Shown: positions 34,415-43,966 of the stretch, one piece after another | Layout: every line of letters starts with the position of its first letter | How positions within the stretch are numbered: position 1 is the stretch's first letter | Assembly (NCBI GenBank): GCA_035606355.1 | Contig: DATNFO010000027.1 | Coordinates: 1-64,000 of the forward strand | From: Sulfopaludibacter sp035606355 | Lineage (GTDB): Bacteria; Acidobacteriota; Terriglobia; Bryobacterales; Bryobacteraceae | Length of the DNA: 64,000 nucleotides | Reading direction: 5' to 3' | The notes under the pieces: model-generated | Database searches by the model: none | What the model was told of the DNA's origin: nothing | Seen by the model: the letters and a program-made list of their open reading frames with translations, nothing else | Translations under genes and position numbers: made by a program

Positions 34415-37400
34415 GCCCCTCCCGGACGTTCATCCTCCGGCCCATCGCTACCTCCCTGCTCATGGTTGCGATTCTGCTTGCCGGAGGCGTGGCCTATAAG
34501 CAACTTCCCGTCTCCGCGCTGCCGGAAGTCGACTACCCCACCATCCAGATCACCACGTTTTACCCCGGCGCCAATCCGGACGTGATGGCTTCTTCCGTGA
34601 CCGCGCCGCTCGAACGGCAGTTCGGACAGGTGCCCGGCCTGCAGCAGATGACCTCCACGTCCAGCGATGGCTCCAGCGTCATCACGCTCCAGTTCAACCT
34701 CAGTCTCAACATCGACGTGGCCGAACAGGAAGTGCAGCAGTCCATCAACGCTTCCGGCACCTTCCTGCCTTCGGATCTTCCGAGCCCGCCGATTTATTCG
34801 AAAACCAACCCGGCGGATACGCCGATCCTCACGCTGGCTCTCACGTCGACGACTCTACCGCTCTCCAAGGTGGAGGATCTCGCCGATACGCGTCTGGCTC
34901 CCAAAATTTCGCAGCTCGCCGGAGTCGGCCTCGTCTCCATCAGCGGCGGACAGAAGCCCGCCGTTCGCATACAGGCTAACCCCACTCAGCTTGCCAGCTA
35001 CGGCCTGAATCTGGAGGACATCCGCACCGCGATCGTCGCGGCCAACGCCAATCAGGCCAAGGGCAACTTCGATGGACAGCATCAGGCGTACCAGATCGGC
35101 GCCAACGATCAGCTTCTTTCGAGCGACGCTTACGCGCCTCTCGTCATCGCCTTCCGGAACGGCGCGCCCATTAAGTTGAGCGATGTGGCCGATGTGAAGG
35201 ACGACGCCGAAAACGTTCGCCAGGCCGCGTGGATGAATGATGTTCCCGCGGTCATCCTGAACATACAGCGGCAGCCCGGCGCGAACATCATCTCCGTGGT
35301 GGACCGCATCAAAGCTCTGCTCCCGCAGCTCACTGCCACGCTGCCCACCTCCGTCAGCGTACAGACCCTCACGGACCGCACCAACACCATCCGCGCGTCC
35401 GTTGAGGACGTTCAGTTTGAGCTCCTCCTCACCATCGGCCTTGTCGTCATGGTGATCTTCCTGTTCCTGCGCAATCTCTCCGCCACCGTAATTCCCAGCG
35501 TCGCCGTGCCGCTCTCCATCGTCGGCACCTTCGGCGTGATGTACATGCTGGGGTACAGCCTGAACAACCTGACCCTGATGGCTCTCACCATCTCCACCGG
35601 CTTCGTCGTGGACGACGCCATCGTGATGATCGAGAACATCATGCGCTACATCGAAGAGGGCCAAACGCCGCTGCAGGCGGCGCTCAAAGGCTCGGCGCAG
35701 ATCGGCTTCACGATTATTTCGCTCACCATTTCTCTCATCGCGGTGCTCATTCCGCTGCTCTTCATGGGCGATATCGTCGGCCGCCTTTTCCGGGAATTCG
35801 CCGTGACACTCGCGGTTACTATTCTCGTCTCCGCCGTCGTATCGCTCACCTTGACGCCCATGATGTCGGCCAAGCTGCTCCGGCACACACCGGAAGGGTC
35901 GCAAGGCCGCTTCTACCGCGTCAGCGAGAATGCCTTCAACTCGATCATTGCCTTCTACGGACGCACCCTGCGGTTCGTTCTTCGCTTCCAGACGGTCACT
36001 CTGCTGATCGCGATTGCCACGCTGGTTGTCACGATTCTGCAGTTCATGTGGATTCCGAAAGGCTTCTTCCCGATTCAGGACACCGGCGTCATTCAGGGTG
36101 TTTCCGAAGCCGCGCAAACCGTCTCCTTCGAGGAGATGTCGCACCTGCAACAGAAGCTCGCCGCCGTGGTTCTCAAAGATCCTTCCGTGGCGAATCTGGA
36201 ATCCTTCATTGGCATCGACGGCACCAACACCACGCTCAATTCCGGCCGCATGCTGATCAATCTCAAGCCGCTCGACGAACGCAAGATCAGCGCCGCCGAC
36301 ATCATCCGCCGCATTCAGCCGCGGCTTGAGAATGTCCCCGGCATTACCCTCTTCATGCAGCCGGTGCAAGACCTCAGTGTGGAAACGCGCGTCAGCCGCA
36401 CGCAATTCCAGTACACACTCGAAGATCCCAGCCGCGATGAGCTCGACCAGTGGGCGCCGCGCATGCTCGAGAAGATGAGCGCCCTTCCGCAGCTTCGCGA
36501 CGTAGCCAGCGATCAGGCAGTGCAGGGACTGCGGGCCACTCTCGTCGTGGATCGCCCGACCGCCTCCCGCTTCGGCATCACCACCTCGACCATTGACCAG
36601 ACGCTCTACGATGCCTACGGCCAGCGGCTCGTCTCCACGATGTTCACGCAGTTGAACCAATATCACGTGGTCCTGGAAGTGAAGCCCAATTTCGAGCGGA
36701 ATCCACTGGATCTCCGCAACCTGTTTATTCGCAGCGGTGTCGGCAACGGCGGCGGAGCCGGCAATTCAGGCTTGGTGTCGGGCGGCGGAGCGAGTGTGGC
36801 GGCGGCACGCGGTCCGGTCAGCGGCAGCCCGGGTTCGGCCAGCACGAATACGGGTCTCGGCGGCGCCTCGGGTGGAAGCGCAGCCAGCGCCGCATTCGGT
36901 GCGCAAACGCAATCCAATAGCGTCTACATCAACGGCGGCCAGGTTCCCCTGAGCGCGTTTTCCCACGTGGTGCTCACCAGCGCCCCGATCACCGTAAATC
37001 ACCAGGGACAGTTCCCCGTCACCACGCTGTCGTTCAACCTCGCGCCGGATGCTTCGCTCGGCGACGCCGTCGATGCGGTCAACAAAGTAAAGACCGATTT
37101 GGGCATGCCGGCCAGCATTCAGACTGCGTTTCAGGGAACCGCGCAAGCATTCCAGGCTTCGCTGGCGAATGAACCGGTGCTCATTCTGGCCGCGCTCATC
37201 ACCGTCTATATCGTGCTAGGCGTGCTCTACGAAAGCTACATCCATCCCGTCACGATTCTCTCCACGCTGCCTTCGGCCGGTGTCGGCGCGCTGCTCGCGC
37301 TCAACATCTGCCGTCAGGATTTCAGCGTAATTGCACTCATAGGCATTGTGCTGTTGATCGGCATTGTGAAGAAGAACGCCATCATGATGATCGATTTTGC

Positions 37401-37719
37401 GCTCGAGGCGGAGCGCAAAGACGGCATGACGCCGCTCGACGCCATCTACAACGCATGCCTCCTGCGCTTCCGGCCCATCATGATGACCACGATGGCTGCG
37501 CTGCTCGGCGGCGTTCCCCTGGCGCTCGGCACGGGTACGGGCAGCGAGTTGCGCCGTCCGCTCGGCATCACCATCATCGGCGGACTCATCTTCAGCCAGT
37601 TGCTGACGCTCTACACCACGCCCGTGATCTACCTGTTCTTCGAGCGGCTGGCGCGCCGTTTGGCCCGCTCTCCGCAGCATGAGTTCGACCCCGGCGCGGA
37701 TTCGGTTCCGGTGCAGTAG
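34411..37719 (+). CDS. RND efflux pump permease, MdtB-like
   Basis: 1102 residues, GTG start overlapping the adaptor gene. Twelve-TM RND architecture with two large periplasmic loops. The proton-relay Asp pair lies in TM4 (GFVVDDAIVMIENI) and the conserved Lys in TM10 (GIVKKNAIMMIDFA). It belongs to the MdtBC heteromultimer type, with the second pump gene immediately downstream. Residues ~774-838 are a Gly/Ser/Ala-rich insertion in the second periplasmic loop, missing from the paralogue downstream. It exports drugs or lipophilic compounds by proton antiport; the substrate is unknown. Confidence 0.94.
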   Translation: MSPSRTFILRPIATSLLMVAILLAGGVAYKQLPVSALPEVDYPTIQITTFYPGANPDVMASSVTAPLERQFGQVPGLQQMTSTSSDGSSVITLQFNLSLNIDVAEQEVQQSINASGTFLPSDLPSPPIYSKTNPADTPILTLALTSTTLPLSKVEDLADTRLAPKISQLAGVGLVSISGGQKPAVRIQANPTQLASYGLNLEDIRTAIVAANANQAKGNFDGQHQAYQIGANDQLLSSDAYAPLVIAFRNGAPIKLSDVADVKDDAENVRQAAWMNDVPAVILNIQRQPGANIISVVDRIKALLPQLTATLPTSVSVQTLTDRTNTIRASVEDVQFELLLTIGLVVMVIFLFLRNLSATVIPSVAVPLSIVGTFGVMYMLGYSLNNLTLMALTISTGFVVDDAIVMIENIMRYIEEGQTPLQAALKGSAQIGFTIISLTISLIAVLIPLLFMGDIVGRLFREFAVTLAVTILVSAVVSLTLTPMMSAKLLRHTPEGSQGRFYRVSENAFNSIIAFYGRTLRFVLRFQTVTLLIAIATLVVTILQFMWIPKGFFPIQDTGVIQGVSEAAQTVSFEEMSHLQQKLAAVVLKDPSVANLESFIGIDGTNTTLNSGRMLINLKPLDERKISAADIIRRIQPRLENVPGITLFMQPVQDLSVETRVSRTQFQYTLEDPSRDELDQWAPRMLEKMSALPQLRDVASDQAVQGLRATLVVDRPTASRFGITTSTIDQTLYDAYGQRLVSTMFTQLNQYHVVLEVKPNFERNPLDLRNLFIRSGVGNGGGAGNSGLVSGGGASVAAARGPVSGSPGSASTNTGLGGASGGSAASAAFGAQTQSNSVYINGGQVPLSAFSHVVLTSAPITVNHQGQFPVTTLSFNLAPDASLGDAVDAVNKVKTDLGMPASIQTAFQGTAQAFQASLANEPVLILAALITVYIVLGVLYESYIHPVTILSTLPSAGVGALLALNICRQDFSVIALIGIVLLIGIVKKNAIMMIDFALEAERKDGMTPLDAIYNACLLRFRPIMMTTMAALLGGVPLALGTGTGSELRRPLGITIIGGLIFSQLLTLYTTPVIYLFFERLARRLARSPQHEFDPGADSVPVQ

Positions 37720-37721
37720 CC

Positions 37722-40700
37722 ATGAATATCTCCGAGCCGTTCATCCGCAGACCGGTCGCCACCACGCTCCTGTTGATTGCCATCGCGCTCGCCGGAGCGA
37801 CGGCCTTCCGCCTGCTTCCCGTCTCGCCCCTGCCGCAGGTGGACTTCCCCACCATCAGCGTCAACGCCAACTTGCCTGGCGCGAGTCCGGAGATTATGGC
37901 CTCGAGTGTTGCGACTCCGCTGGAACGCATGTTCGGCCGCATCGCTTCCGTCACGGAGATGACTTCGTCGAGTTCGCTGGGTTCCTGCAGCATCACGCTG
38001 CAGTTTGACCTGAACCGCAACATCGATGCTGCCGCGCGTGACGTGCAGGCCGCCATCAACGCCGCCCGCGGATACCTGCCGGCGAACCTGCCGAGCAATC
38101 CAAACTATCGCAAAGTCAACCCCGCCGATTCGCCCATCTTCATGCTGGCTCTCACCAGCTCCGTGCTCGATAAGGCGCACATTTACGACGCAGCCTCCAC
38201 CATCCTTGCCCAGAAGCTCTCGCAGGTAACGGGCGTCGGGCAGGTCACCGTCGGCGGCAGCTCTTTGCCGAGCGTGCGCGTCGAAGTCAATCCCAGCCAG
38301 CTCAGCAAATACGGCATCGGTCTGGAACAGGTCCGCCAGACGCTCTCCAGCGCCAATGCGAATATCCCCAAGGGCCATTTTTCCAATGGCCAGCAGATGT
38401 GGGAGGTCGGCGCGAACGATCAGATCTTCAAGGCGGTCGATTACCAGCCGCTGCTGGTCGCGTACAAAAATGGCAGCGCGGTCAGGCTTGACCAGGTAGC
38501 TGACGTCAAGGATTCCGTCGAAAATGTTCTGAACTCCGGCTACGCCAACGGCAAGCCGTCCATCCTCATCATCATCAACCGGCAGCCCGGCGCGAACATC
38601 ATCGATACCGTGGACAACCTGAGGAGCATGCTTCCGGCTCTCAAGGCTTCCATCCCGCAGAGTATCGACATGCAGGTGGCCATGGATCAGACGGTCACCA
38701 TCCGCGCCAGCGTTCACGATGTCGAGCGTTCGCTGCTCCTCTCCGTTATTCTGGTCATCCTGGTGGTGTTCGTGTTCCTGCGCAATGTGCGCTCCACGTT
38801 CATTCCCAGCATCGCCGTGCCGGTCTCGCTGGTCGGCACGTTCGGCGTGATGTACCTGCTGGATTACTCGCTCGATAACCTCTCTCTGATGGCGCTCACC
38901 ATTTCCACGGGCTTCGTTGTGGATGACGCCATCGTGGTGGTCGAGAACATCACGCGGTATTTGGAACAGGGGATGAACCCGTTCCATGCGGCTCTGAAAG
39001 GCGCGTCGGAAATCGGTTCCACGGTGCTCACCATCTCGATTTCGCTGGTCGCGGTCTTCATTCCGCTGCTGCTGATGGGCGGAATCGTGGGGCGTCTGTT
39101 CCGCGAATTCGCGGTGACTCTTTCCATTGCGATCGCCGCGTCCATGGTGATCTCGCTGACCGCGACGCCCATGATGAGCGCGCATCTGCTGCGCGAGACC
39201 CGCAATCCTGGACGGATCTACCGCTTTACTGAGCGCGGCTTCACCTGGCTGGTCAATACCTACGGGCGCACGCTCACCTTCGTCCTGAACCACTCCTTCA
39301 TCACCCTGATGATCCTGTTCGGCACCATCGCGTTGAACGTTCACCTGTTCCTGATTGTTCCTAAAGGCTTCTTTCCGCAGCAGGACAACGGCCGCATGGG
39401 CGGCCAGATCATCGCCGACCAGGACAGCAGCTTTAAATCCATGGACCACGTTCTGCGCGAGATGACCAACATCGTCGCAAGCGATCCGGCTGTCGATACC
39501 GTGCAAGGCTTCACCGGCGGCGGAACTCTGAATGTCGCGCGCATGTTTGTGCTCCTGAAGCCGCTCAACGAGCGCAAAATCCCCGTGGACCTCGTGATCG
39601 GGCGGCTCCGCCCTAAACTGGCCCGTATTCCCGGCGCGACGCTCTTCCTGCAGGCCTCCCAGGACGTGCGCGTCGGCGGCCGTTCCAGCGCCGCGCAATA
39701 CCAGTTCTCGATGCGCGGCGATAACGTCGAGGATCTGGTAGCGTTTGCGCCGCGCATGTACGACGAGCTGAAAACAATTCCCATCATCGCCGACGTGAAC
39801 AGCGACCAGCAGAATCGCGGCCTGCAAATGCGTGTCAACATCGACCGGCCGACGGCCGCGCGCTTCGGGATCTCTCCGCAGCTTGTGGACGACACGCTGT
39901 ATGACGCCTTCGGCCAGCGGCAGGTGTCGGTGATGTATTCGACGTTGAATCAATATCACGTCATCATGACCGTCCGGCCGGAGTTCTGGAACGATCCGTT
40001 GTTCCTGCGGCAGATTTACGTATCGGCGCCCGGGGGAGCTCAAGTGCCGCTCAGCGCGTTCGCCACGTTCTCGCCGACCATCGCTCCGCTTTCGGTCAAC
40101 CATCAGGGCCTGTTCCCCTCGGTCACCATTTCTTTTAATCTATTGCCGGGCGTCGCGCTCGGCGATGCCGTCAGCGCGATTCTGCAGACGGCGCAGCGTG
40201 TCGGCCTGCCGCCCACCATTCAGACGATGTTCGCCGGAACCGCGCAGGCGTACCAGGATTCGCTCGGCAGCGAACCCATCCTCATCGGCTGCGCCTTGAT
40301 CACCGTTTACCTGGTGCTCGGCATCCTCTACGAAAGCTACGTCCACCCCATCACGATTCTTTCGACGTTGCCCTCGGCGGGCGTCGGCGCGCTGCTCGCG
40401 TTGCTGGTCACCAAAACGGACCTCAGCGTCATCGCCATCATCGGCATCATCCTGTTGATTGGCCTGGTGAAGAAGAACGCCATCATGATGATCGATTTCG
40501 CGCTCGCCGCCGAGCGCCTGGAAGGCAAGAACTCGCGCGATTCCATCTTCGAAGCATGCCTCCTCCGCTTCCGCCCGATTCTGATGACCACCATGGCCGC
40601 CATGCTGGGCGCCGTCCCCCTGGCGATCGGCACCGGAACCGGCAGCGAACTGCGCCGCCCGCTCGGCATTACCATCATCGGCGGCCTGATCGTCAGCCAG

Positions 40701-40823
40701 ATGCTGACGCTCTACACAACACCCGTGGTATACCTCTATTTCGACCGGCTGCAGCACTGGTGGAGCGACGTCCGCCACCGCCGCCGCCATCGCAACGAAG
40801 AAACGTTACCGTCCGAAGCATGA
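37722..40823 (+). CDS. RND efflux pump permease, MdtC-like
   Basis: 1033 residues, starting two bases after the MdtB-like stop. It has the same 12-TM RND fold with intact TM4 Asp pair (GFVVDDAIVVVENI) and TM10 Lys (GLVKKNAIMMIDFA). The equivalent periplasmic loop is compact (APGGAQVPLSAF), without the insertion seen in its partner. It probably assembles with the upstream permease in one trimer, as MdtB and MdtC do. Its TGA overlaps the ATG of the outer-membrane factor gene. Confidence 0.94.
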   Translation: MNISEPFIRRPVATTLLLIAIALAGATAFRLLPVSPLPQVDFPTISVNANLPGASPEIMASSVATPLERMFGRIASVTEMTSSSSLGSCSITLQFDLNRNIDAAARDVQAAINAARGYLPANLPSNPNYRKVNPADSPIFMLALTSSVLDKAHIYDAASTILAQKLSQVTGVGQVTVGGSSLPSVRVEVNPSQLSKYGIGLEQVRQTLSSANANIPKGHFSNGQQMWEVGANDQIFKAVDYQPLLVAYKNGSAVRLDQVADVKDSVENVLNSGYANGKPSILIIINRQPGANIIDTVDNLRSMLPALKASIPQSIDMQVAMDQTVTIRASVHDVERSLLLSVILVILVVFVFLRNVRSTFIPSIAVPVSLVGTFGVMYLLDYSLDNLSLMALTISTGFVVDDAIVVVENITRYLEQGMNPFHAALKGASEIGSTVLTISISLVAVFIPLLLMGGIVGRLFREFAVTLSIAIAASMVISLTATPMMSAHLLRETRNPGRIYRFTERGFTWLVNTYGRTLTFVLNHSFITLMILFGTIALNVHLFLIVPKGFFPQQDNGRMGGQIIADQDSSFKSMDHVLREMTNIVASDPAVDTVQGFTGGGTLNVARMFVLLKPLNERKIPVDLVIGRLRPKLARIPGATLFLQASQDVRVGGRSSAAQYQFSMRGDNVEDLVAFAPRMYDELKTIPIIADVNSDQQNRGLQMRVNIDRPTAARFGISPQLVDDTLYDAFGQRQVSVMYSTLNQYHVIMTVRPEFWNDPLFLRQIYVSAPGGAQVPLSAFATFSPTIAPLSVNHQGLFPSVTISFNLLPGVALGDAVSAILQTAQRVGLPPTIQTMFAGTAQAYQDSLGSEPILIGCALITVYLVLGILYESYVHPITILSTLPSAGVGALLALLVTKTDLSVIAIIGIILLIGLVKKNAIMMIDFALAAERLEGKNSRDSIFEACLLRFRPILMTTMAAMLGAVPLAIGTGTGSELRRPLGITIIGGLIVSQMLTLYTTPVVYLYFDRLQHWWSDVRHRRRHRNEETLPSEA

Positions 40824-42304
40824 TCTCGAAACGCTACAAGCTCGCAGGCGCGCTCGCCGTAGCCACCCTACTCTCCACCGGTTGCACGGTGGGGCCGAAT
40901 TATAAGCGCCCCGCCGCGCCCGTTCCGCCGGCGTTCAAGGAACTGCCTCCCTCGGGAACGCAGGACGGCTGGAAGGAAGCCACGCCGAGCGATGCTCTGC
41001 TCAAAGGCAAATGGTGGGAGATCTATAACGACCCCGCGCTGAATGCGCTCGAAGAGCAGGTCGCCATCAACAATCAGAACGTGCTGGTGGCCGAAGCCAA
41101 CTTCCGCGAAGCCCGGGCCGCGGTTCGCGTCTCGCGCGCGGCGCTGTTTCCCACCGTGGGCACGGGACCATCGCTGAACGAAAACATTGCGAGCATCAAC
41201 AATACCGGAAACGCTGCCGCGGCAGCCGCCGCGTCGAATTTCCGCACCAGCATCTCGCTGCCCATCTCCGCGTCGTGGGAGCCGGACATTTGGGGCAGCA
41301 TCCGTCGCAGTGTCACCGCAAGCTCGGCAGTCGCGCAAGCATCGGCGGCGCAGCTCGAAAATGCCCGCCTGCTCTACCAGAGCATTCTTGCCGAAGACTA
41401 TTTCAACCTGCACGGCATCGATAGCGAATATGAGCTGCTCGATCGCACCGCCAAGAACTATCAGGAATTCCTGACGCTCACGCGCAACCGCTTTCGCGGC
41501 GGCGTCGCCAGCGATCTGGATGTGGCGCAGGCCGAATCGCAGCTCTACGGCACCCAGGCAGCGCTCGAGGATCTCGGCATCGCGCGCGCGCAATTCGAGC
41601 ATGCCATTGCGGTGCTCACCGGAAAGCCGCCTTCGGCCCTGGACATTCCGGCGCTGGTTCTGAAGAATCCGCCGCCGGAAGTTCCCGTCGCGCTCCCTTC
41701 CGTGCTGCTCGAGCGGCGTCCCGATATCGCGGCTGCCGAGCGCCAGATGCAGGCAGCCAACGAGCAGATCGGAATTGCCACAGCAGCGTATTATCCGGCG
41801 CTTTCGCTTTCAGCATCGCTGGGGTTGACCGCGACCGGATTCACAAGCTGGCCGGCGCGCTTCTTCTCCGTCGGTCCGGCGCTCGCCGAAACGCTATTCG
41901 ATGCCGGCCGCCGTCGCGGAGTCCTGGCCGAAACACAAGCTGCTTTCGACTCCACCATAGCGGCGTACCGGCAGACGGTGCTGACCGCGTTCCAGCAAGT
42001 GGAGGACAATCTCGCGGCTCTGCACGTACTCGCGGGGGAAGCGCAGACCACGACGCAGGCGGTCGCCTCCAGTGAACGGGCGCTCACGGTTTCGACGGCG
42101 CAGTACAAAGCGGGAACCACCAGCTACCTGACGGTCATCACAGCGCAAGCGACGGCACTGAGCGCAGAGAGGAACGCGGTCAGCCTGCTGACCCGCCGTC
42201 TGGTCGCCAGCGTGGCGCTCGTGCAGGCGCTGGGCGGAGGCTGGGATATTTCCCAACTGCCGACCATGAAAGACGTCCAGGCAAAATCGAACACCAACAA
42301 GTAA
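40820..42304 (+). CDS. Outer-membrane factor lipoprotein, NodT/OprM family
   Basis: 494 residues. The lipoprotein signal has lipobox LLSTGC with Cys22, followed by the typical TVGPNYKRP. Two OEP repeats follow, with NRFRGGVASDLDVAQAE and KAGTTSYLTVITAQ marking each half. It is the TolC-like exit duct of the tripartite pump. Its ATG overlaps the MdtC-like stop (ATGA). The longer upstream frame lies within the pump gene and is rejected. The complete operon is adaptor-pump-pump-channel. Confidence 0.94.
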   Translation: MISKRYKLAGALAVATLLSTGCTVGPNYKRPAAPVPPAFKELPPSGTQDGWKEATPSDALLKGKWWEIYNDPALNALEEQVAINNQNVLVAEANFREARAAVRVSRAALFPTVGTGPSLNENIASINNTGNAAAAAAASNFRTSISLPISASWEPDIWGSIRRSVTASSAVAQASAAQLENARLLYQSILAEDYFNLHGIDSEYELLDRTAKNYQEFLTLTRNRFRGGVASDLDVAQAESQLYGTQAALEDLGIARAQFEHAIAVLTGKPPSALDIPALVLKNPPPEVPVALPSVLLERRPDIAAAERQMQAANEQIGIATAAYYPALSLSASLGLTATGFTSWPARFFSVGPALAETLFDAGRRRGVLAETQAAFDSTIAAYRQTVLTAFQQVEDNLAALHVLAGEAQTTTQAVASSERALTVSTAQYKAGTTSYLTVITAQATALSAERNAVSLLTRRLVASVALVQALGGGWDISQLPTMKDVQAKSNTNK

Positions 42305-42322
42305 CGTCTGGCCTCTGGGACG

Positions 42323-42340
42323 GCCGGCCACTCAGCCGGC
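42323..42340. terminator. Short hairpin between convergent efflux and sigma genes
   Basis: GCCGGC-CACTCA-GCCGGC lies between the outer-membrane factor stop (42304) and the end of the sigma gene, whose stop codon is in the loop. There is no U-tract, so intrinsic termination is doubtful. It matches the trend of palindromes at convergent ends in this window. Confidence 0.3.
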
Positions 42341-42973
42341 GGTGCCCGTGGCGCCAACCGATAGGAAGCGAAGGTCGTCTCGCAGATGCTGCCGCGCGGT
42401 GAAGATCCTGGACTTCACAGTGACCAGCGAAATCCCCAACCGCTCGGCGATCTCGTTGTACGTCAATTGCCCGACCACGCGTAGCAGGATGGCCTCCCGG
42501 CAAGCCGGGCTCAGCATCGTCATGGCGGCCGCGATTTGTGCCTTCCCTTGCCGCTCCGCAGCCCATACGAACGGCGATGCGCGGTGATCCGCCGCCCTGG
42601 CCTCCCACATCGTGGATTGATTTTCGTCGCTCACTTCGCGAAAGCGATGCCTCATGAACCAGCGGTTGTAATTGTGCAGCTCATTTCTCGCAATCGCGTA
42701 CATCCACGTGCTGAGAGTGCATTCTCCCCGAAATTGCGGCAAGCGGAGAAAGACCTTCAGCGCGACATTCTGAATCAGGTCGTCTTTGTCGTACGGTCCC
42801 AGGTGCATGCTCGCTGCGAGCGGAATTACAAGCCGCTCGATCCGCAGTAAAAGCTCTCGATAGCTCCCCTCAAGACCGCTCTGGAGTCCGGATAACAAGC
42901 GTGAATCCAAGTCAGCCGGCGGCGCCGGACGGTCACGCCTGTGCGAAAAGCGAACGCTGGAAATATCGTTCAT
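42332..42973 (-). CDS. ECF-type RNA polymerase sigma factor
   Basis: 213 residues. Region 2 contains DKDDLIQNVALKVFLRLPQF and TWMYAIARNELHNYNR; region 4 contains LSPACREAILLRVVGQLTYN and a helix-turn-helix ending LGISLVTVKSRIFTAR. A ~30-residue polar N-terminal extension is unusual. No anti-sigma gene adjoins it, so its control is unclear. It converges on the efflux operon and is divergent from the decayed secreted-protein locus. Confidence 0.92.
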   Translation of the reverse strand: MNDISSVRFSHRRDRPAPPADLDSRLLSGLQSGLEGSYRELLLRIERLVIPLAASMHLGPYDKDDLIQNVALKVFLRLPQFRGECTLSTWMYAIARNELHNYNRWFMRHRFREVSDENQSTMWEARAADHRASPFVWAAERQGKAQIAAAMTMLSPACREAILLRVVGQLTYNEIAERLGISLVTVKSRIFTARQHLRDDLRFLSVGATGTAG

Positions 42974-43084
42974 GGCAGCGACTCAGCAATAAGACGGGCA
43001 CAGGCCATGTGTTGTTACTAAACAACTTTTTGAAACTATTGCCTCCTCCGTCCGAATGCGCAATCTCTCTTCGGGGAGACGATT

Positions 43085-43465
43085 CTGCAATCGGCTGTCC
43101 GTTCGAAAACTATCGCTGCGGCCCTTCTTACTGCGCTCTCGCTGTCTGCTGGACACTCTTCAACTCCAGCAGTTCCCCGACATTCTCAGATAATTCCCGG
43201 ACTGTCCCTAACGACGGCTCCGTCTACCCGATCGTCACCGGCGTTGCCGGCGTGCAGTTTGTGGCCGTGAACCTCGATCACAACACTAAGCACGAACTCG
43301 AATCCCGCTTTGGTCGGCCTGCCCATCAACGCATCGCTTATTTTTCGCGAGTGAGTACGAAGTTGGAAGGGAAGCGTTCTTTGATGATGTTTCGCTGACG
43401 TCGGCCAGTGCCGCGCCCGAACCTGGCGCCCTTCCGCTGATACCCGGTAATTCCCTACTTCGCTG
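43085..43465 (+). pseudogene. Decayed secreted, PEP-CTERM-like protein gene
   Basis: Three pieces in three frames resemble one secreted protein. The first is a signal-like stretch KTIAAALLTALSLSAG near 43108. The second is a middle segment SDNSRTVPNDGSVYPIV near 43183. The third is a C-terminal FFDDVSLTSASAAPEPGALP at 43377, resembling the FDDVS...PEPG ending of PEP-CTERM/choice-of-anchor proteins. No single frame links them and no good start codon remains, so I read it as a frameshifted remnant. The assignment is tentative. Confidence 0.35.
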
Positions 43466-43964
43466 CCGCCGCGGGAGGATGAAAGTTCAGGATGAACTGT
43501 TCCATCGCGCGTGTCAGTTCGCGCGATGCGTACGATTTCGCTTCCGCCAGCGCGCGCTGGTTCGTCCACCCATCGTGCGCAATCCGGTAGCAGCCCACCA
43601 CCATTCCGGTGCGGTCCTTACCCTCCCGGCAATGTACGAAAACGGGCCAATGCGAAGCATCGTTGAGGTAGTTGAATACTTGGTCGACATCCGTCTGCGT
43701 AGGAGTCTCATGGCCGTGCAGGGGAATGTGAATGTACTTCATCCCGAGTTGTTCGACTACCCTCTTCTCCCACTTCGATTGACCCGCCGGAATCCGCAGA
43801 TCCATGATCGTCTGTACCCCGAGATTCTTCAGGCTGCGGAAACCTTCGGCCGTAGGCTGGCCCCCGCGATACAGCGCGTCATTCACCTGATGGAAATTCG
43901 GCACACCTGGAGCGCTGGGGATGGCGGCTGCGAAGAAAAATACAAGCGCATGCAGACGGTGCAC
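43455..43964 (-). CDS. Secreted dual-specificity/tyrosine phosphatase-like protein
   Basis: 169 residues. A hydrophobic N terminus (about 1-18) suggests export. The catalytic P-loop is HCREGKDRTG, with nucleophile Cys112 and Arg118. An N-terminal LYRGGQPTAEGF and TIMDLR match the DSP/Siw14-like fold (PTP family of bacterial Rhodanese-like/tyrosine phosphatases). Possible substrates include phosphotyrosine or inositol phosphates. It lies three bases after the lactate permease gene and should be co-transcribed with it. Confidence 0.88.
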   Translation of the reverse strand: MHRLHALVFFFAAAIPSAPGVPNFHQVNDALYRGGQPTAEGFRSLKNLGVQTIMDLRIPAGQSKWEKRVVEQLGMKYIHIPLHGHETPTQTDVDQVFNYLNDASHWPVFVHCREGKDRTGMVVGCYRIAHDGWTNQRALAEAKSYASRELTRAMEQFILNFHPPAAAAK

Positions 43965-43966
43965 GC

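Noticed and set aside
37629..40103. 824-residue minus-strand ORF opposite the MdtC-like gene
   Set aside because: Antisense shadow with His/Asp/Arg-rich composition; the plus strand encodes an unmistakable RND pump.
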